A stretch of DNA of 5,230 nucleotides, from the NCBI GenBank assembly GCA_937936215.1, contig CALGWX010000058.1:1-5230 (forward strand), read 5' to 3'. This DNA is from an uncultured Burkholderiaceae bacterium (GTDB lineage: Bacteria; Pseudomonadota; Gammaproteobacteria; Burkholderiales; Burkholderiaceae_F). This document shows, piece by piece, positions 4,765 through 5,230 of this stretch (its first letter is position 1; every line of letters starts with the position of its first letter). Position numbers and translations under genes: made by a program. Below the pieces are notes generated by a model, which was not told the origin of the DNA, did not search any database, and saw nothing but the letters and a program-made list of their open reading frames with translations.

Positions 4765-5230
4765 AGCCCGACTATGTCCGCCCCCTCGATCTGCGCAACG
4801 GCCGCATCGACCTCAACCACGGCGCCGGTGGCCGCGCCATGGCGCAGCTGATCGAAGAACTGTTCGCGCGCGCCTTCGCCAACGACTACCTCGGCCAAGG
4901 CAACGACGGCGCGGTGCTGCCCGCGCCCGCCCCCGGCGAACGCCTGGTGCTGGCCACCGACGCCCATGTGGTGACGCCGCTGTTCTTCCCCGGCGGCGAC
5001 ATCGGCAGCCTGGCGGTACACGGCACGGTGAACGACGTCGCGGTGATGGGCGCACGCCCGCTGTACCTGACCGCCAGCTTCATCCTTGAAGAAGGCTTCG
5101 CGCTCGCCGATCTCGCCCGCATCGTGCAGTCGATGGCCGCCGCCGCGCGCGCCGCGGGCGTGCCGGTGGTCACCGGCGACACCCAGGTGGTCGAACAGGG
5201 CAAGGGCGACGGCGTGTTCATCTCCACCAC
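4761..5230 (+). CDS. hypE: HypE, carbamoyl dehydratase for cyanide ligand synthesis, 5' part (3' end outside window)
   Basis: HypE accepts a carbamoyl group from HypF on its C-terminal Cys and dehydrates it with ATP to a thiocyanate, which supplies CN to HypC-HypD. The first 156 complete codons of an expected 330-350 are present, so the catalytic C-terminal Cys lies beyond the window. Motifs of the PurM-like N-terminal ATP-binding domain are HGAGGRAM (20-27), NDGAVL (48-53), TDAHVVTPLFFPGGDIG (66-82), HGTVNDVAVMGARPLYL (87-103), FILEEGF (107-113) and VVTGDTQVVEQGKGDG (136-151). In most HypE proteins I know, the last motif reads GDTKVV; here the Lys position is Gln (Q142). The start at 4761 overlaps the stop of the HepT-like gene as ATGA. 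The bases just upstream are pyrimidine-rich with no Shine-Dalgarno, so translation probably depends on the upstream gene. ThiL, PurM and SelD are related folds, but these motifs are specific to HypE. Confidence 0.97.
   Translation, partial: MKPDYVRPLDLRNGRIDLNHGAGGRAMAQLIEELFARAFANDYLGQGNDGAVLPAPAPGERLVLATDAHVVTPLFFPGGDIGSLAVHGTVNDVAVMGARPLYLTASFILEEGFALADLARIVQSMAAAARAAGVPVVTGDTQVVEQGKGDGVFIST

Overview
The window is a very GC-rich stretch in which every gene lies on the + strand, packed head to tail with overlaps or gaps of at most 12 bases. It is the accessory-gene end of a [NiFe]-hydrogenase cluster, in the order hupK/hoxV (3' part), hypA, hypB, a short hypF, hypC, hypD, a small HepT-like (DUF86-like) gene, and hypE (5' part). 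The order hupK-hypABFCD(x)E, the strong G/C bias at third codon positions and the short hypF resemble uptake-hydrogenase clusters of Proteobacteria such as Rhizobium and Ralstonia/Cupriavidus. A betaproteobacterium (Rhodocyclales or Burkholderiales type) is the best guess, but the sequence alone does not fix the genus.

Layout. Bases 1-692 hold the C-terminal part of HupK/HoxV, a catalytically inactive relative of the hydrogenase large subunit. Bases 685-1026 hold hypA and 1032-1913 hold hypB, the nickel-insertion pair. Bases 1910-3025 hold a HypF that consists only of the C-terminal Kae1-like carbamoyltransferase domain. Bases 3029-3268 hold hypC and 3265-4401 hold hypD, which form the Fe(CN)2CO assembly scaffold. 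Bases 4414-4764 hold a small protein whose whole length reads like the HepT/DUF86 family but lacks the His and Tyr of the RX4HXY motif. Bases 4761-5230 hold the N-terminal half of HypE and run off the window.

How they work together (family knowledge). HypF makes a carbamoyl group from carbamoyl phosphate and passes it to HypE, which dehydrates it to thiocyanate and supplies cyanide. HypC-HypD holds the iron while CN and CO are attached. HupK/HoxV is thought to act as a further scaffold for the cofactor. HypA and HypB then insert nickel into the large subunit.

The two points most worth attention are the orphan HepT-like protein inserted between hypD and hypE and translationally coupled to hypE, and the HypF that lacks the acylphosphatase, zinc-finger and YrdC-like modules, which implies that these activities come from elsewhere in the genome. 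There is no intergenic region longer than 12 bases, and I saw no RNA gene, insertion sequence, CRISPR array, convincing promoter or terminator.
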